Assembly (NCBI GenBank): GCA_964219355.1
Contig: CAXPOZ010000003.1
Coordinates: 310,001 to 374,000 of the forward strand
DNA length: 64,000 bases
Direction of reading: 5' to 3'
DNA from: Parvularcula sp964219355
GTDB taxonomy: Bacteria; Pseudomonadota; Alphaproteobacteria; Caulobacterales; Parvularculaceae
Part shown: positions 26,359 through 35,896 of the stretch, in pieces
Position numbering within the stretch: position 1 is the first letter of the stretch
Layout of the letters: each line of letters begins with the position of its first letter
The notes under the pieces: generated by a model
What the model was told of the DNA's origin: nothing
What the model saw: the letters and a program-made list of their open reading frames with translations, nothing else
The model's database searches: none
Made by a program: the position numbers and the translations under genes

Positions 26359-29300
26359 TTAGAAGTTGAAGCGCGCGGAGACAGTGAACCGGCGATCATT
26401 CTGGAAGAATGAGCGCGGTGCGCGAAGGTCACCTGACGGTACATACTGATCAGTGACCGTGATTTCATTCAGGAGGTTTGCCCCCTGAACACCGATTTTG
26501 AAGTTCTCGTTCACGGAGTAGAAGAACGAGCCATCAAGCTGCCCAGTCGAGTCCTGGAAGATCGGATAGAACGGCGTGATCACGTCACGCAGCGTGACGA
26601 GGTAGTCACTCCGCCAGTTATAGACGAGGCGGGTCGAAATCGGCCCTTTCTCGTAAATAGCCGCGACGTTCCAGTTATGCTCCGAAAGTCCTTCGAGCGG
26701 GAACTGAGAGCCATCAACAAGTGGCTGGCTCTGGGCCTCACCTGTATCAGGGTTGATATTCCCTGCAGGCGTTGCACCTGTCGAGTTCACCCCAGAAGAC
26801 GCAACACCTTCACTGTCGATGAATGTGTAGGTGATCTGCGATCCGAGACCATCGAACGGCTCTGGCAGCCCGTCATAGAACTGCTGATAAGCAACTTCGA
26901 AGCCTTTAACCTTACCCGTCTCATCCGAGTTCGTCGGCTGACGTGTAAAGACATTACTGACAGTAACGCCATTGTTGGCAAAGGGGATATCACCCTGCCC
27001 ACCAACGATGATGTCTTCGATTTCTTTGTAGAACGCCGACACAGTCAGAGAGCCGACATCTGCAAAGTACCATTCAAAGGAGACGTCATAGTTGTCCGCT
27101 TTGACTGGTTCGAGGAACGGGTTACCGCCAGCTGCCCCGAAGCCGAAGAAGCCTGAACCGCCCGGCGTTGGATCCGGACCATCTGTCCGCGGATCATCCT
27201 GACCAAGAACAGAAAGCGTGAAGTTGTTCCGAAGCGACCCCACATCTGGACGTGAGATTGATTTCGAGTAAGCGAAACGGAGCAGCATGTCATCATTCAG
27301 ACCAAGCTTCGCATTGAAGCTGGGCAGAAGGATATCATACTCGTTTTCAGAAGCGACTTCCTGTGAGCCATTGTTGGCAAACTGACGAAGTTGAGCCTCA
27401 GTCGCATCATCAAGCGCACAGAACCCAGGTGCCTCAAAGTCTGGTTGAGGAGTACCCGTGCCCGGACCCATGTCATCCTGAATTGGCGTCACACAACGGT
27501 TGTCACCCCCAGGGAAGTCCGGGTTGTCGGGGTCGGCAACGTCCCCAAGACCGGTCGTCACAGGGAAGACGGCGTCACCATCCGGGAACTGATAGCTACC
27601 AGTGGATGTGAGCGTCGTCTCGACATACCGAAGGCCAAAGTTGCCATCGAGAGTCATATTTGAATCGAAGACATTGTCGAAGCTGTAATCGAAGCGAACA
27701 TATGCTGCGAAGTTTTCTTCAGTAACGTCAGCGATCTCACCCGGCAGATATGGCGTACCGGGAACAACACCGGGACGCTCCGCCAGACGACGCCAGCCGC
27801 CGCCGCCGCCTTGCGCACCACCAGTATTGCCACCATTGGCAAGCCACTGGGCCACAACACTGTCAGCGAAGTCAGCTGCTGCACCGTAGTTCTGAGCAGG
27901 GTTTAGAGAGAAATACGGAAGCGATGGCGGTTGAGTGACATCCCCACGCTGGAAGTTGTCAAATGTATACACATCGACAAGACCTTCCGGCACACCAACT
28001 TCATCAAACCAGACCGGACCGTCATTGCCCCAAATCTCGGACAGCGCACCCCAGTTATAGGTAGAGAAGCGGGTCGTTTGATCCCGTTCTGCCCAGCGCA
28101 CACCGACGCGAGCAGACTGAAGCCAGCCAGCATCTTCGAAATTGTACTGCGCATCGCCGCGGAACGCATTCTCAGTGCCTTCACTGTCTTCGAAGTGATC
28201 CATCGCCGCACGCCAGAACGAGTTATACGGATCTGCATAACTGTCATGAGGTGCATCAAAATAGCTTGGACAGCTACCGCTTACTCCACCAGAGCAATCG
28301 ACAGCAGCATAGCCGAAGTCAGGATTACCGGTTTCATTCGGCGGCAGGAATCGGACTTCAGGAATGTCCCCTGCCTGGGTGTCAATGAAGACATCCTGGT
28401 AAGTCGACCCCCAGAGGGTGAAGTCAATGTTCTCAACCGTTGAGTCAATGAACTGATAATCGAGATTAAAGGACCAGCGATCGTTCGGCGTGATCTTCAC
28501 GTTGAACGAATAATCCGCCGTCACATATTCCTGCTCAACGCCGCGGAAAACGTTGTTCGACTGATAGCCATAGATCGGTGTCCGAGGATCGGAGCCGTTC
28601 TGGTCACTGCGCCAGCCGACAACTGATGAAATTGTGCCGCTGGTAAAGCGGTTCATATCATCAAATGCGAAGGTCGTGCCCGGCAGCGGGTAGACTTCAG
28701 AGAAGTTGTCCGTCGCAATTTCTGAAACGTGTTCATTCCACGACGTCGTCGCTTCTGAGCGAAGGAACTCAGCAGTCGCTTGGACCGTGCGATCAGGATT
28801 TTCCCATTGAGCTGAAGCACCATAGCCAGTCCGCTCACGGTCATAATCTTGCGTACGGAAGACAGCACCCTCAGGAATATAAGCTTCCGTTCCACCAGTG
28901 AACCCGGATGTAAAGGGCTGGAAACTCGAGATTTGAGTGCCGTCAGAACGTGTTTTCAGTTCAGAATTCACAGCATTAACAAGCAGACCAAAGCGACCGA
29001 AGTCACCTTCCCAGTTATTGCTGTAAAGACCTGAGAAGGTCGGCGCCCATTCCTCACGGAAATCGGCATAGTTATATTCGAGTGAACCGGCGATAACCTG
29101 GCCGGCCGAATCGAATGGCTTACGGGTAACGAGGTTCACAGAACCTGCGATGCCGCCTTCGATGAGGTCAGCGGTCTGGTTCTTGTAAACCTGGACGGAG
29201 CCGACGAGTTCGGATGGCACGTCTGCAAAGCTCAGTGCCCGGCCGTTGTTCGCCGAGAATGTGTCACGGCCATTAAGTTCAGACCGAACGAAAGTCAGAC

Positions 29301-29679
29301 CACGAACGAGAACGCCCTGGCCTTCAATCGAGAAGTGATCGGGGTCGTCGGCAGCGGCAAAGCGACTGATCTGAACGCCCGGCACCCGCGAAAGGGCTTC
29401 GGTGATCGACCGGTCCGGCAGCGCGCCGATATCTTCGGCTGTAACCGCATCAACGAATGTGTCGGAGTCACGTTTGATATCCTGTGCACTCTGCAGCGAG
29501 CGACGGATACCCCGTGCGACGACGACGTCGTCATCTTCTTCGACAACCGGGTCACTACCCGTGTCATCTTGGGCGTAAGCCGGCATCGCGCACATAAGCG
29601 AGACAGCGGACGCACCCCCCATTAAAGCTAACATTTTACGGCGCAGCGCCGCAGAATCGTGTGCTTGCACGATAGACAT
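26359..29679 (-). CDS. TonB-dependent outer-membrane receptor of the xylan locus
   Basis: A 1106-residue outer-membrane receptor for energised import of oligosaccharides. The signal peptide ends MPAYAQ (about residue 37). A plug domain follows (RSLQSAQDIKRDSD, ALPDRSITEALSRVPGVQI, IEGGIAGSVNLVTRKPF), then a large beta-barrel ending in the outer-membrane signature RRFTVSARFNF. The size and plug match the long carbohydrate-type receptors of Caulobacter and Xanthomonas. The start has AGGAGG just upstream. It is divergent from the halogenase operon across a 238-bp gap with a LacI-type operator. Xylo-oligosaccharide import is inferred from neighbours. Confidence 0.93.
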   Translation of the reverse strand: MSIVQAHDSAALRRKMLALMGGASAVSLMCAMPAYAQDDTGSDPVVEEDDDVVVARGIRRSLQSAQDIKRDSDTFVDAVTAEDIGALPDRSITEALSRVPGVQISRFAAADDPDHFSIEGQGVLVRGLTFVRSELNGRDTFSANNGRALSFADVPSELVGSVQVYKNQTADLIEGGIAGSVNLVTRKPFDSAGQVIAGSLEYNYADFREEWAPTFSGLYSNNWEGDFGRFGLLVNAVNSELKTRSDGTQISSFQPFTSGFTGGTEAYIPEGAVFRTQDYDRERTGYGASAQWENPDRTVQATAEFLRSEATTSWNEHVSEIATDNFSEVYPLPGTTFAFDDMNRFTSGTISSVVGWRSDQNGSDPRTPIYGYQSNNVFRGVEQEYVTADYSFNVKITPNDRWSFNLDYQFIDSTVENIDFTLWGSTYQDVFIDTQAGDIPEVRFLPPNETGNPDFGYAAVDCSGGVSGSCPSYFDAPHDSYADPYNSFWRAAMDHFEDSEGTENAFRGDAQYNFEDAGWLQSARVGVRWAERDQTTRFSTYNWGALSEIWGNDGPVWFDEVGVPEGLVDVYTFDNFQRGDVTQPPSLPYFSLNPAQNYGAAADFADSVVAQWLANGGNTGGAQGGGGGWRRLAERPGVVPGTPYLPGEIADVTEENFAAYVRFDYSFDNVFDSNMTLDGNFGLRYVETTLTSTGSYQFPDGDAVFPVTTGLGDVADPDNPDFPGGDNRCVTPIQDDMGPGTGTPQPDFEAPGFCALDDATEAQLRQFANNGSQEVASENEYDILLPSFNAKLGLNDDMLLRFAYSKSISRPDVGSLRNNFTLSVLGQDDPRTDGPDPTPGGSGFFGFGAAGGNPFLEPVKADNYDVSFEWYFADVGSLTVSAFYKEIEDIIVGGQGDIPFANNGVTVSNVFTRQPTNSDETGKVKGFEVAYQQFYDGLPEPFDGLGSQITYTFIDSEGVASSGVNSTGATPAGNINPDTGEAQSQPLVDGSQFPLEGLSEHNWNVAAIYEKGPISTRLVYNWRSDYLVTLRDVITPFYPIFQDSTGQLDGSFFYSVNENFKIGVQGANLLNEITVTDQYVPSGDLRAPRSFFQNDRRFTVSARFNF

Positions 29680-29778
29680 AAATTCCTCCCTGTCAGCGGC
29701 CTAGTTCACTCGGATTCTGGATCACAAGACGTGATCCCGCCCTATCGACCGGTCTGCCTTGACGAGCGGACCACAAAA

Positions 29779-29792
29779 TGTTTGCGCTATCA
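29779..29792. promoter_or_regulatory. LacI-type operator between the receptor and the halogenase operon
   Basis: TGTTTGCGCTATCA matches the consensus palindrome TGTTAGCGCTAACA at 12 of 14 positions. It lies about 100 bp upstream of the receptor start and 126 bp upstream of the first halogenase start. This places the receptor and the halogenase operon in the same putative regulon. Confidence 0.55.
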
Positions 29793-29917
29793 AGGCTGTT
29801 TTGATGCCTGACCTTTGCTTCTCAGCGAGTATGGCAAATCTGTGACAGCTGGGATGTGGTTGAGCCGGGCAGCAAAGCCCCGATAAATTAAGCCACACCT
29901 TGGGAGGAGGAGTGCCG

Positions 29918-31444
29918 ATGGATCAGGCGGCCACGGCGATAAAGCAGATCACCATTGTCGGTGGCGGGACCGCCGGCTGGATGACGGCTGCGGCGCTCAG
30001 CCGGTTGATTCGGCCCTTGGGGGTTCGAATCACCCTGATTGAATCGGATGCCATCGGGACCGTCGGGGTCGGCGAAGCGACCCTCCCCCATATCCGTTTC
30101 TTCAATGAACGGCTCGGCATCGACGAAGCCGAATTCATGAAAGCCACCCAGGCGACGATCAAGCTCGGTATCGAGTTCCGCAATTGGGGCCGGATAGGCG
30201 ACTCTTATATCCACCCTTTTGGAGATTTCGGCCGGAATGTCGGCGGGGTCGATTTCCACCAGTTCTGGCTACGCGCACATCAGGCCGGGAAAGCAGGCCG
30301 GATCGACGACTATTCTTTGCCTATCGTGATGAGTGAGGCCGCCCGCTTCGGCCCGCCCTCACACGATCCACGATCGGTGATGTCGGCATTCTCTTATGCC
30401 TATCAGATGGATGCGACGCTTTACGCGAAATATCTGCGCGGCTTCTCAGAAGCCAATGGTGTCGTCCGGCAAGAAGGCCGCATTGTTGATGTCCATCGTG
30501 ATGGTGAGAGCGGCGACATCAGCGAGGTTGAGCTTGAGAGCGGTGACCGCATCGGCGGCGATCTCTTCTTTGACTGCTCAGGGTTCCGAGGACTCCTTAT
30601 CGAAGGCGCGCTGGAGGCGGGATATGATGACTGGTCGGACATCCTGCCCTGCAACCGCGCTGTTGCCCTGCCTTGCGAGACGATCGAGCCGCCCATTCCC
30701 TATACCCGCGCAACGGCGCATCAGGCCGGTTGGCAATGGCGCATCCCGCTCCAGCACCGTGTCGGCAACGGCCATGTCTATTGCTCAGACTATATTTCGG
30801 ATGATGAGGCCGCCTCGGTCCTTCTTGAGAACATCGACGGGCCAGCCTGCGGGGATCCTCGGTTCCTCAAATTCCTGACCGGGAAACGCCGCAAGCAATG
30901 GGACCGGAACGTCGTCGCGGTCGGGCTCTCGGCCGGTTTCCTCGAGCCTTTGGAATCGACCAGTATTTATCTGATCCAGGCAGCGATCACCAACCTTGTC
31001 GAGCTGTTCCCAAATTCGGGCATTCGCGATGCTGACAGGGACGAGTTCAACACCGTCATGGATCTCGAATATGAGCGGGTGCGCGATTTTCTTGTGCTGC
31101 ACTATCATGCGACCGAGCGGGACGACTCACCCTTCTGGAACTATGTCCGCACCATGCCGATCCCGGACTCCCTCAAATACAAGATGGACCTCTTCCGCGA
31201 CCGCGGGGTCGTCGTGAAATATAAAGACGGCCTCTTCCTCGATGCGAGCTGGATTGCCGTCTATCTCGGCCAGCGAGTGGTCCCTCAGAATTTTGCGCCG
31301 CTGGCTGGCGCCATCCCCGAGGACCGGCTCGGCCCCTTCATGGACGACTTACGCGGGTTGATCCGTCGGACCGTGGACGCCCTGCCGAGCCATGACGCTT
31401 ATCTCAGACAGCATTGTCCGGCCGGCCCGGATCTGATGGCGTGA
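29918..31444 (+). CDS. Flavin-dependent tryptophan halogenase homologue 1
   Basis: A 508-residue cytoplasmic flavoprotein-like enzyme. It has the FAD-binding GGGTAGW (residues 15-21), the catalytic Lys82 in TIKLGIEF, the monooxygenase-blocking WQWRIP (272-277) and EPLES (343-347). All the hallmarks of an active flavin halogenase are therefore present. Characterised relatives halogenate tryptophan or indoles with FADH2, oxygen and halide, but many relatives next to TonB receptors have unknown natural substrates. I chose the ATG at 29918, behind GGGAGGAGG (29902-29910). It is the first gene of a four-gene operon and is separated from the next by 2 bp. A separate flavin reductase gene is not visible in the window. 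Confidence 0.9.
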   Translation: MDQAATAIKQITIVGGGTAGWMTAAALSRLIRPLGVRITLIESDAIGTVGVGEATLPHIRFFNERLGIDEAEFMKATQATIKLGIEFRNWGRIGDSYIHPFGDFGRNVGGVDFHQFWLRAHQAGKAGRIDDYSLPIVMSEAARFGPPSHDPRSVMSAFSYAYQMDATLYAKYLRGFSEANGVVRQEGRIVDVHRDGESGDISEVELESGDRIGGDLFFDCSGFRGLLIEGALEAGYDDWSDILPCNRAVALPCETIEPPIPYTRATAHQAGWQWRIPLQHRVGNGHVYCSDYISDDEAASVLLENIDGPACGDPRFLKFLTGKRRKQWDRNVVAVGLSAGFLEPLESTSIYLIQAAITNLVELFPNSGIRDADRDEFNTVMDLEYERVRDFLVLHYHATERDDSPFWNYVRTMPIPDSLKYKMDLFRDRGVVVKYKDGLFLDASWIAVYLGQRVVPQNFAPLAGAIPEDRLGPFMDDLRGLIRRTVDALPSHDAYLRQHCPAGPDLMA

Positions 31445-31446
31445 TC

Positions 31447-32847
31447 ATGTCCAGCACCCCTCACCTCATCATCACCGGTGCAACGCTCGAAGGCTGGTTC
31501 GCTGCCGCCCTCCTCGTCAATCGCCTACGCCCGCTCGGCATCGGCGTGACGGTCGTGCCGACGACCGAAGATGTGCCCCCACCCATGGCGCTTTGCACGG
31601 CGCCTGCGCTCGGCCATCTCCACCGTGAACTGAAACTCGATGAGCGGGACATCGTCCGTTTTTGCGGCGGCAGTTTCAGGCTCGCAACACAGTATAAGGA
31701 CGAAAATGACGAAACGGGCTTCCTGATCGGCTTTGCGTCCGCCGGAGAACCTCGCGATGGCGCCGGCTTCCATCATTACTGGCATCGCGCGAAAGAATGG
31801 GACGGCGCGCGCGCTTTCTCATCCTATAATCTGGCCGCCGCCGCGGCAGCGAAAGGCAAGTTCGCGCCGCCCATCCCAGAAGCCGCCGACATTCGCGGTC
31901 GGTTTGAATTCGGGCTTCATCTTTCGGGTCCTCTTTATCAGGACTATCTGCAAAAGTGCGCACTACATTATGGGGCCGTACTCGCACCTTCTTCCTTTGC
32001 CACCGCGGTGCGCGATGAGAACGGCAATGTCAGCGGATTGGTGTTGGAGAATGGTGAGACCCTTTCGGGAAGCTTCTTCATCGATGCGACTGGCCTAGCG
32101 GCATCCATTGCAGGCTCGGGCGAGACGCAAACCGCCCTTCAGGGGCCGGGCCAGATCGACTGGCTGGAAAGCACCCCGCGCGCCAATCTCAGCCTGACGG
32201 TCACGAGCGGCCGACAAGGCGGTTATGACATCTCGGTCCCGCTCTATGAGAAGACGGTGACAGGCAGATACCGGGCGAGCGCAGGGAACATCTCGAATGA
32301 CTGGCGGCTTCATCCCTGGTCGGAGAATGTTCTCACGATAGGACGGACAGCGGCCGACCTCGAACCGCTCGGCGCGCCGCTGATGACATTGGTTGGCACC
32401 GCGATCAATACCTTCACGGAGCTTCTCCCCTTTGGCAATGACGCGCCTTTCGCGCGAGAAGAATATAACCGCCGCATGCGCGAGACCTGTGAGCGTTTCT
32501 CGGAGTTCCAGTTGCTCCACCATGTCCTCTCCTCCGGCGGGACGTCAGAAGATGACCTCCCCTCCACTCTCAAACGCAAGTTGACCCAGTTCAAAAGCCG
32601 GGGGCGGATCGTCACCTATGATCATGAGAGCTTCGATGAGGACACCCATCTGGCGCTTTATCTTGGCGCGGGCCTGATGCCTGAGCGCCATGACGCACTC
32701 GCCAACCGAGCCGAGGACGGACAGGTGAAAGACTTCCTCTCCGCCACGCTCAAATCCGTCCGTGCTGCACGCGACGCCATGCCGGACCAGCGGCAATGGC
32801 TGGAGAGATCAGGCATTGCCCGCAAAACAGAGGGAGGCAGCTCATGA
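31447..32847 (+). CDS. Degenerate flavin-halogenase homologue (probably non-catalytic)
   Basis: A 466-residue protein that aligns along its length with the flanking halogenase homologues but lacks their key motifs. The FAD-binding motif reads GATLEGW (11-17), the catalytic lysine position is Arg78 in SFRLATQY, the WxWxIP site reads YDISVP, and EPLES has become EPLGA. The fold-defining stretches FFIDATGLAAS and FKSRGRIVTYDHE are still recognisable. The reading frame is intact and coupled on both sides (2-bp gap before, ATGA overlap after), so it looks retained rather than decaying. It may be a regulatory or scaffolding partner of the active paralogues; that is inference. Confidence 0.75.
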   Translation: MSSTPHLIITGATLEGWFAAALLVNRLRPLGIGVTVVPTTEDVPPPMALCTAPALGHLHRELKLDERDIVRFCGGSFRLATQYKDENDETGFLIGFASAGEPRDGAGFHHYWHRAKEWDGARAFSSYNLAAAAAAKGKFAPPIPEAADIRGRFEFGLHLSGPLYQDYLQKCALHYGAVLAPSSFATAVRDENGNVSGLVLENGETLSGSFFIDATGLAASIAGSGETQTALQGPGQIDWLESTPRANLSLTVTSGRQGGYDISVPLYEKTVTGRYRASAGNISNDWRLHPWSENVLTIGRTAADLEPLGAPLMTLVGTAINTFTELLPFGNDAPFAREEYNRRMRETCERFSEFQLLHHVLSSGGTSEDDLPSTLKRKLTQFKSRGRIVTYDHESFDEDTHLALYLGAGLMPERHDALANRAEDGQVKDFLSATLKSVRAARDAMPDQRQWLERSGIARKTEGGSS

Positions 32848-34379
32848 CCACCGCCCCCTCCTCTCTCGATAAGATCGTCATTGTCGGCGGCGGCACGGCA
32901 GGCTGGATGACAGCGGCTGCGCTCTCGAAATTCCTCTGTGCCGGGAAGACGAAAATTGAGCTGGTCGAATCAGAGGAGATTGGCACGGTTGGTGTTGGTG
33001 AAGCGACCATCCCGCCGATCAACACCTTTAACGGCCTGCTTGGCATTGACGAGAATGACTTCATCTCGAAGACGCAAGCCACCTTCAAACTCGGCATCGA
33101 ATTCACGAACTGGGCAAAGAAAAGCCACACCTATATCCATCCCTTCGGCGATTACGGGCAGGATGTGGAGGCCATCAAATTCTACCAGCTCTGGCTGAAA
33201 CTTCGTCTGATATCACAGAATGTTCCCTATATTGATGAATTCTGCGTCTCGGCCATGGCGGCACGGCACGGCAGATATCTCGCACCTGCCCGTGACCCGC
33301 GGCAGGTGCTCTCAGCGCTTGCCTATGCCTTCCATTTCGATGCGACGCTCTATGCGCGCTATCTGCGCCAATTCGCTGAAGACCGGGGCGTTATCCGCAC
33401 CGAAGGAAAAGTCACGAACGTCAACCTTCGCAGCGAAAACGGCTTCATCTCCTCACTCAATCTTGAGGGCGACAGGACAGTCAAAGGTGACCTCTTCATC
33501 GACTGCACAGGGTTCAGGGGTCGCCTCATCGAAGGTGCGCTTGAAACGGGGTATGAGGACTGGACGCACTGGCTGCCTTGCGACCGCGCTGTCGCAGTTC
33601 CTTGCGAGAATGCCGGGCCACCCGATCCCTTCACCCGATCAACTGCGCATGAGGCCGGCTGGCAATGGCGCATCCCGCTCCAGCACCGCATGGGCAATGG
33701 CCATGTCTGGTCGAGCGGGTTCACCGATGAAGAGACAGCGACCACGCGGCTGATGCAAAACCTTGAAGGCAAGCCGCTCGCCGATCCGCGACATTTGCGG
33801 TTTACGACAGGCCGCAGACGGAAGTTCTGGAACAAGAACTGTGTCGCCATCGGCCTTTCCGCCGGGTTCCTAGAGCCGCTTGAATCAACCTCTATCCATC
33901 TGATCCAGGCCGGTATTTCAAAACTCATCGCCCTCTTCCCGGACAAGGACTTCGCGCCGATTGAGGCCGAGGAATATAACCGTCTGACCGCGATGCAGTT
34001 CGAGCAGATCCGGGATTTCATCATCCTCCACTATCACGCAACCGATCGCGATGATTCCGAATTCTGGAATTATGTCCGGACCATGAGCATCCCGGAGAGT
34101 CTGACCCGCAAGATGGAGCTATTCCGTTCCAAAGGACGCATCTTTCGCTTCGAGGATGAGCTTTTCGGCGAAGCCAACTGGCTCTCTGTCTTCCTTGGGC
34201 AGAATGTCTGGCCGCGCGCCTATGACCCCATGGTCGACACTTTATCTGATGAGCAGATCACGCAGATCGCCGGGCAGATCCATCACGCCATCCGCACGAC
34301 CATCGAGAAAATGCCGAGCCATCAGGACTATATCACCCGCTTTTGCGCGGCCCCCGCTTCAGGAGTCTATTCGTCATGA
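32844..34379 (+). CDS. Flavin-dependent tryptophan halogenase homologue 3
   Basis: A 511-residue homologue with complete motifs: GGGTAGW (residues 15-21), Lys82 in TFKLGIEF, WQWRIP and EPLEST. Its start overlaps the preceding stop in an ATGA, and its own stop overlaps the next start in the same way, which indicates translational coupling. It is closer to homologue 4 than to homologue 1 across the middle of the protein (for example DWTHWLPCDRAVAVPCE against DWTHWLPADRAIAVPCE). Halide and substrate preference cannot be read from sequence. No signal peptide is present, so it acts in the cytoplasm. Confidence 0.9.
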   Translation: MTTAPSSLDKIVIVGGGTAGWMTAAALSKFLCAGKTKIELVESEEIGTVGVGEATIPPINTFNGLLGIDENDFISKTQATFKLGIEFTNWAKKSHTYIHPFGDYGQDVEAIKFYQLWLKLRLISQNVPYIDEFCVSAMAARHGRYLAPARDPRQVLSALAYAFHFDATLYARYLRQFAEDRGVIRTEGKVTNVNLRSENGFISSLNLEGDRTVKGDLFIDCTGFRGRLIEGALETGYEDWTHWLPCDRAVAVPCENAGPPDPFTRSTAHEAGWQWRIPLQHRMGNGHVWSSGFTDEETATTRLMQNLEGKPLADPRHLRFTTGRRRKFWNKNCVAIGLSAGFLEPLESTSIHLIQAGISKLIALFPDKDFAPIEAEEYNRLTAMQFEQIRDFIILHYHATDRDDSEFWNYVRTMSIPESLTRKMELFRSKGRIFRFEDELFGEANWLSVFLGQNVWPRAYDPMVDTLSDEQITQIAGQIHHAIRTTIEKMPSHQDYITRFCAAPASGVYSS

Positions 34380-35896
34380 GTGTATCCCGTATCAAGAAGA
34401 TCCTGATCGTCGGTGGCGGCTCTGCCGGCTGGATGACGGCCGCGACGCTCTCGAAAATTCTCAAGAATGATTATTGCGACATTACGCTGGTCGAGTCCGA
34501 AGAGATCGGCACGGTCGGTGTCGGCGAAGCGACGATCCCCCAGATCGGCACTTTCAACCGCACGCTCGGCATCGATGAGAATGAGTTTGTCCGCGAAACT
34601 AAGGGCACTTTCAAGCTCGGTATCGAATTTGTCGACTGGGGCAAGCAGGGCGACCGCTATCTTCACCCCTTTGGTCCGTATGGGCTCGATATGGAAGGGC
34701 TGTCCTTTCACGCCTTCTATATGAAGCAGCATAAGGATCAGTCACCACAGGCGCTGTCTGATTATTCGCTGCAGGCCGTTGCCTGCCGGGACAACCGCTT
34801 CATGCGTCCGGTCAATGCCGGTAATTCGCCGCTGTCAAAGATCGCTTATGCTTTTCATTTTGATGCGGGGCTTTATGCGCGTTACTTGCGCAAAGCGTCC
34901 GAAGGCCGCGGCGTGACTCGCATCGAGGGGAAGATCGCCGATGTGACCCTCAACAGCGATGACGGCTTTGTGAAATCCGTGACGCTGGAGGATGGCCGCG
35001 AGATCGAGGCGGACCTCTTCATTGACTGCTCAGGCTTCCGGGGACTGATCATCGAAGGCGCGCTCAAAGCGGGCTATAATGACTGGACCCACTGGCTGCC
35101 TGCGGACCGGGCGATTGCCGTACCGTGCGAGACCTCCCGCCCCCTTCTACCCTATACCCGTTCAACGGCGAGGGATTCAGGCTGGCAATGGCGCATCCCG
35201 CTCCAGCACCGGATGGGGAATGGCTATGTCTATTCCTCCGCCTACGCCTCGGATGATGAGGCCGTCGATACGCTGATGGGCAATCTCGAAGGAAAGCCGC
35301 TCGGTGATCCGCGCTTCCTGCGGTTCACGACCGGGCACCGCAAAAAATTCTGGGACAAGAACTGCGTCGCCATTGGCCTTTCAGCGGGGTTCCTGGAACC
35401 GCTTGAATCGACCTCGCTTCATCTCATCCAGAGCGGGATCGCCAAACTTCTCCAGATGTTCCCGGACAAGGAATTTAACCAGGCCGATATCGACCGCTAT
35501 AACCGGGTGACGACCTTCGAGTTCGAGCGAATCCGGGACTTCATCATCCTGCATTATAATGCGACGACCCGCGACGACACCCCATTCTGGGATTATGTCC
35601 GTACCATGTCGATCCCGGATTATCTTGAAGACAAGATCAATCTCTACAAAAGCTATGGGCGGATCTTCCGGGAGAACGAAGAGCTGTTCAACGACACAAG
35701 CTGGTTTGCGGTCATGAACGGTCAAAACATCAAGGCCGAAAAATATGACCCCGTCGCGGATGTCATCTCAGATGCCGAGACCGCGCATCGCCTCACTCAT
35801 ATTCGCGAGACGATTGCGACCTCTGCCAATTACATGCCGTCCCATGAGAAGTTCATTCTGGAGAACTGCTCGTCAGGCGATCTGGAAAACGGCTGA
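34376..35896 (+). CDS. Flavin-dependent tryptophan halogenase homologue 4
   Basis: A 506-residue homologue that closes the operon. The FAD motif is GGGSAGW, the catalytic lysine is Lys80 in TFKLGIEF, and WQWRIP and EPLEST are intact. It starts within an ATGA overlap with homologue 3. Its TGA directly abuts the stop codon of the convergent GH43 gene, leaving no room for a separate terminator. The four homologues have diverged enough to suggest different or sequential substrates rather than gene-dosage copies. Confidence 0.9.
   Translation: MSVSRIKKILIVGGGSAGWMTAATLSKILKNDYCDITLVESEEIGTVGVGEATIPQIGTFNRTLGIDENEFVRETKGTFKLGIEFVDWGKQGDRYLHPFGPYGLDMEGLSFHAFYMKQHKDQSPQALSDYSLQAVACRDNRFMRPVNAGNSPLSKIAYAFHFDAGLYARYLRKASEGRGVTRIEGKIADVTLNSDDGFVKSVTLEDGREIEADLFIDCSGFRGLIIEGALKAGYNDWTHWLPADRAIAVPCETSRPLLPYTRSTARDSGWQWRIPLQHRMGNGYVYSSAYASDDEAVDTLMGNLEGKPLGDPRFLRFTTGHRKKFWDKNCVAIGLSAGFLEPLESTSLHLIQSGIAKLLQMFPDKEFNQADIDRYNRVTTFEFERIRDFIILHYNATTRDDTPFWDYVRTMSIPDYLEDKINLYKSYGRIFRENEELFNDTSWFAVMNGQNIKAEKYDPVADVISDAETAHRLTHIRETIATSANYMPSHEKFILENCSSGDLENG

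Noticed and set aside
29918..35896. Tandem halogenase homologues considered as an assembly duplication artefact
   Set aside because: The copies differ throughout at protein level and have distinct junctions, so they are genuine paralogues.
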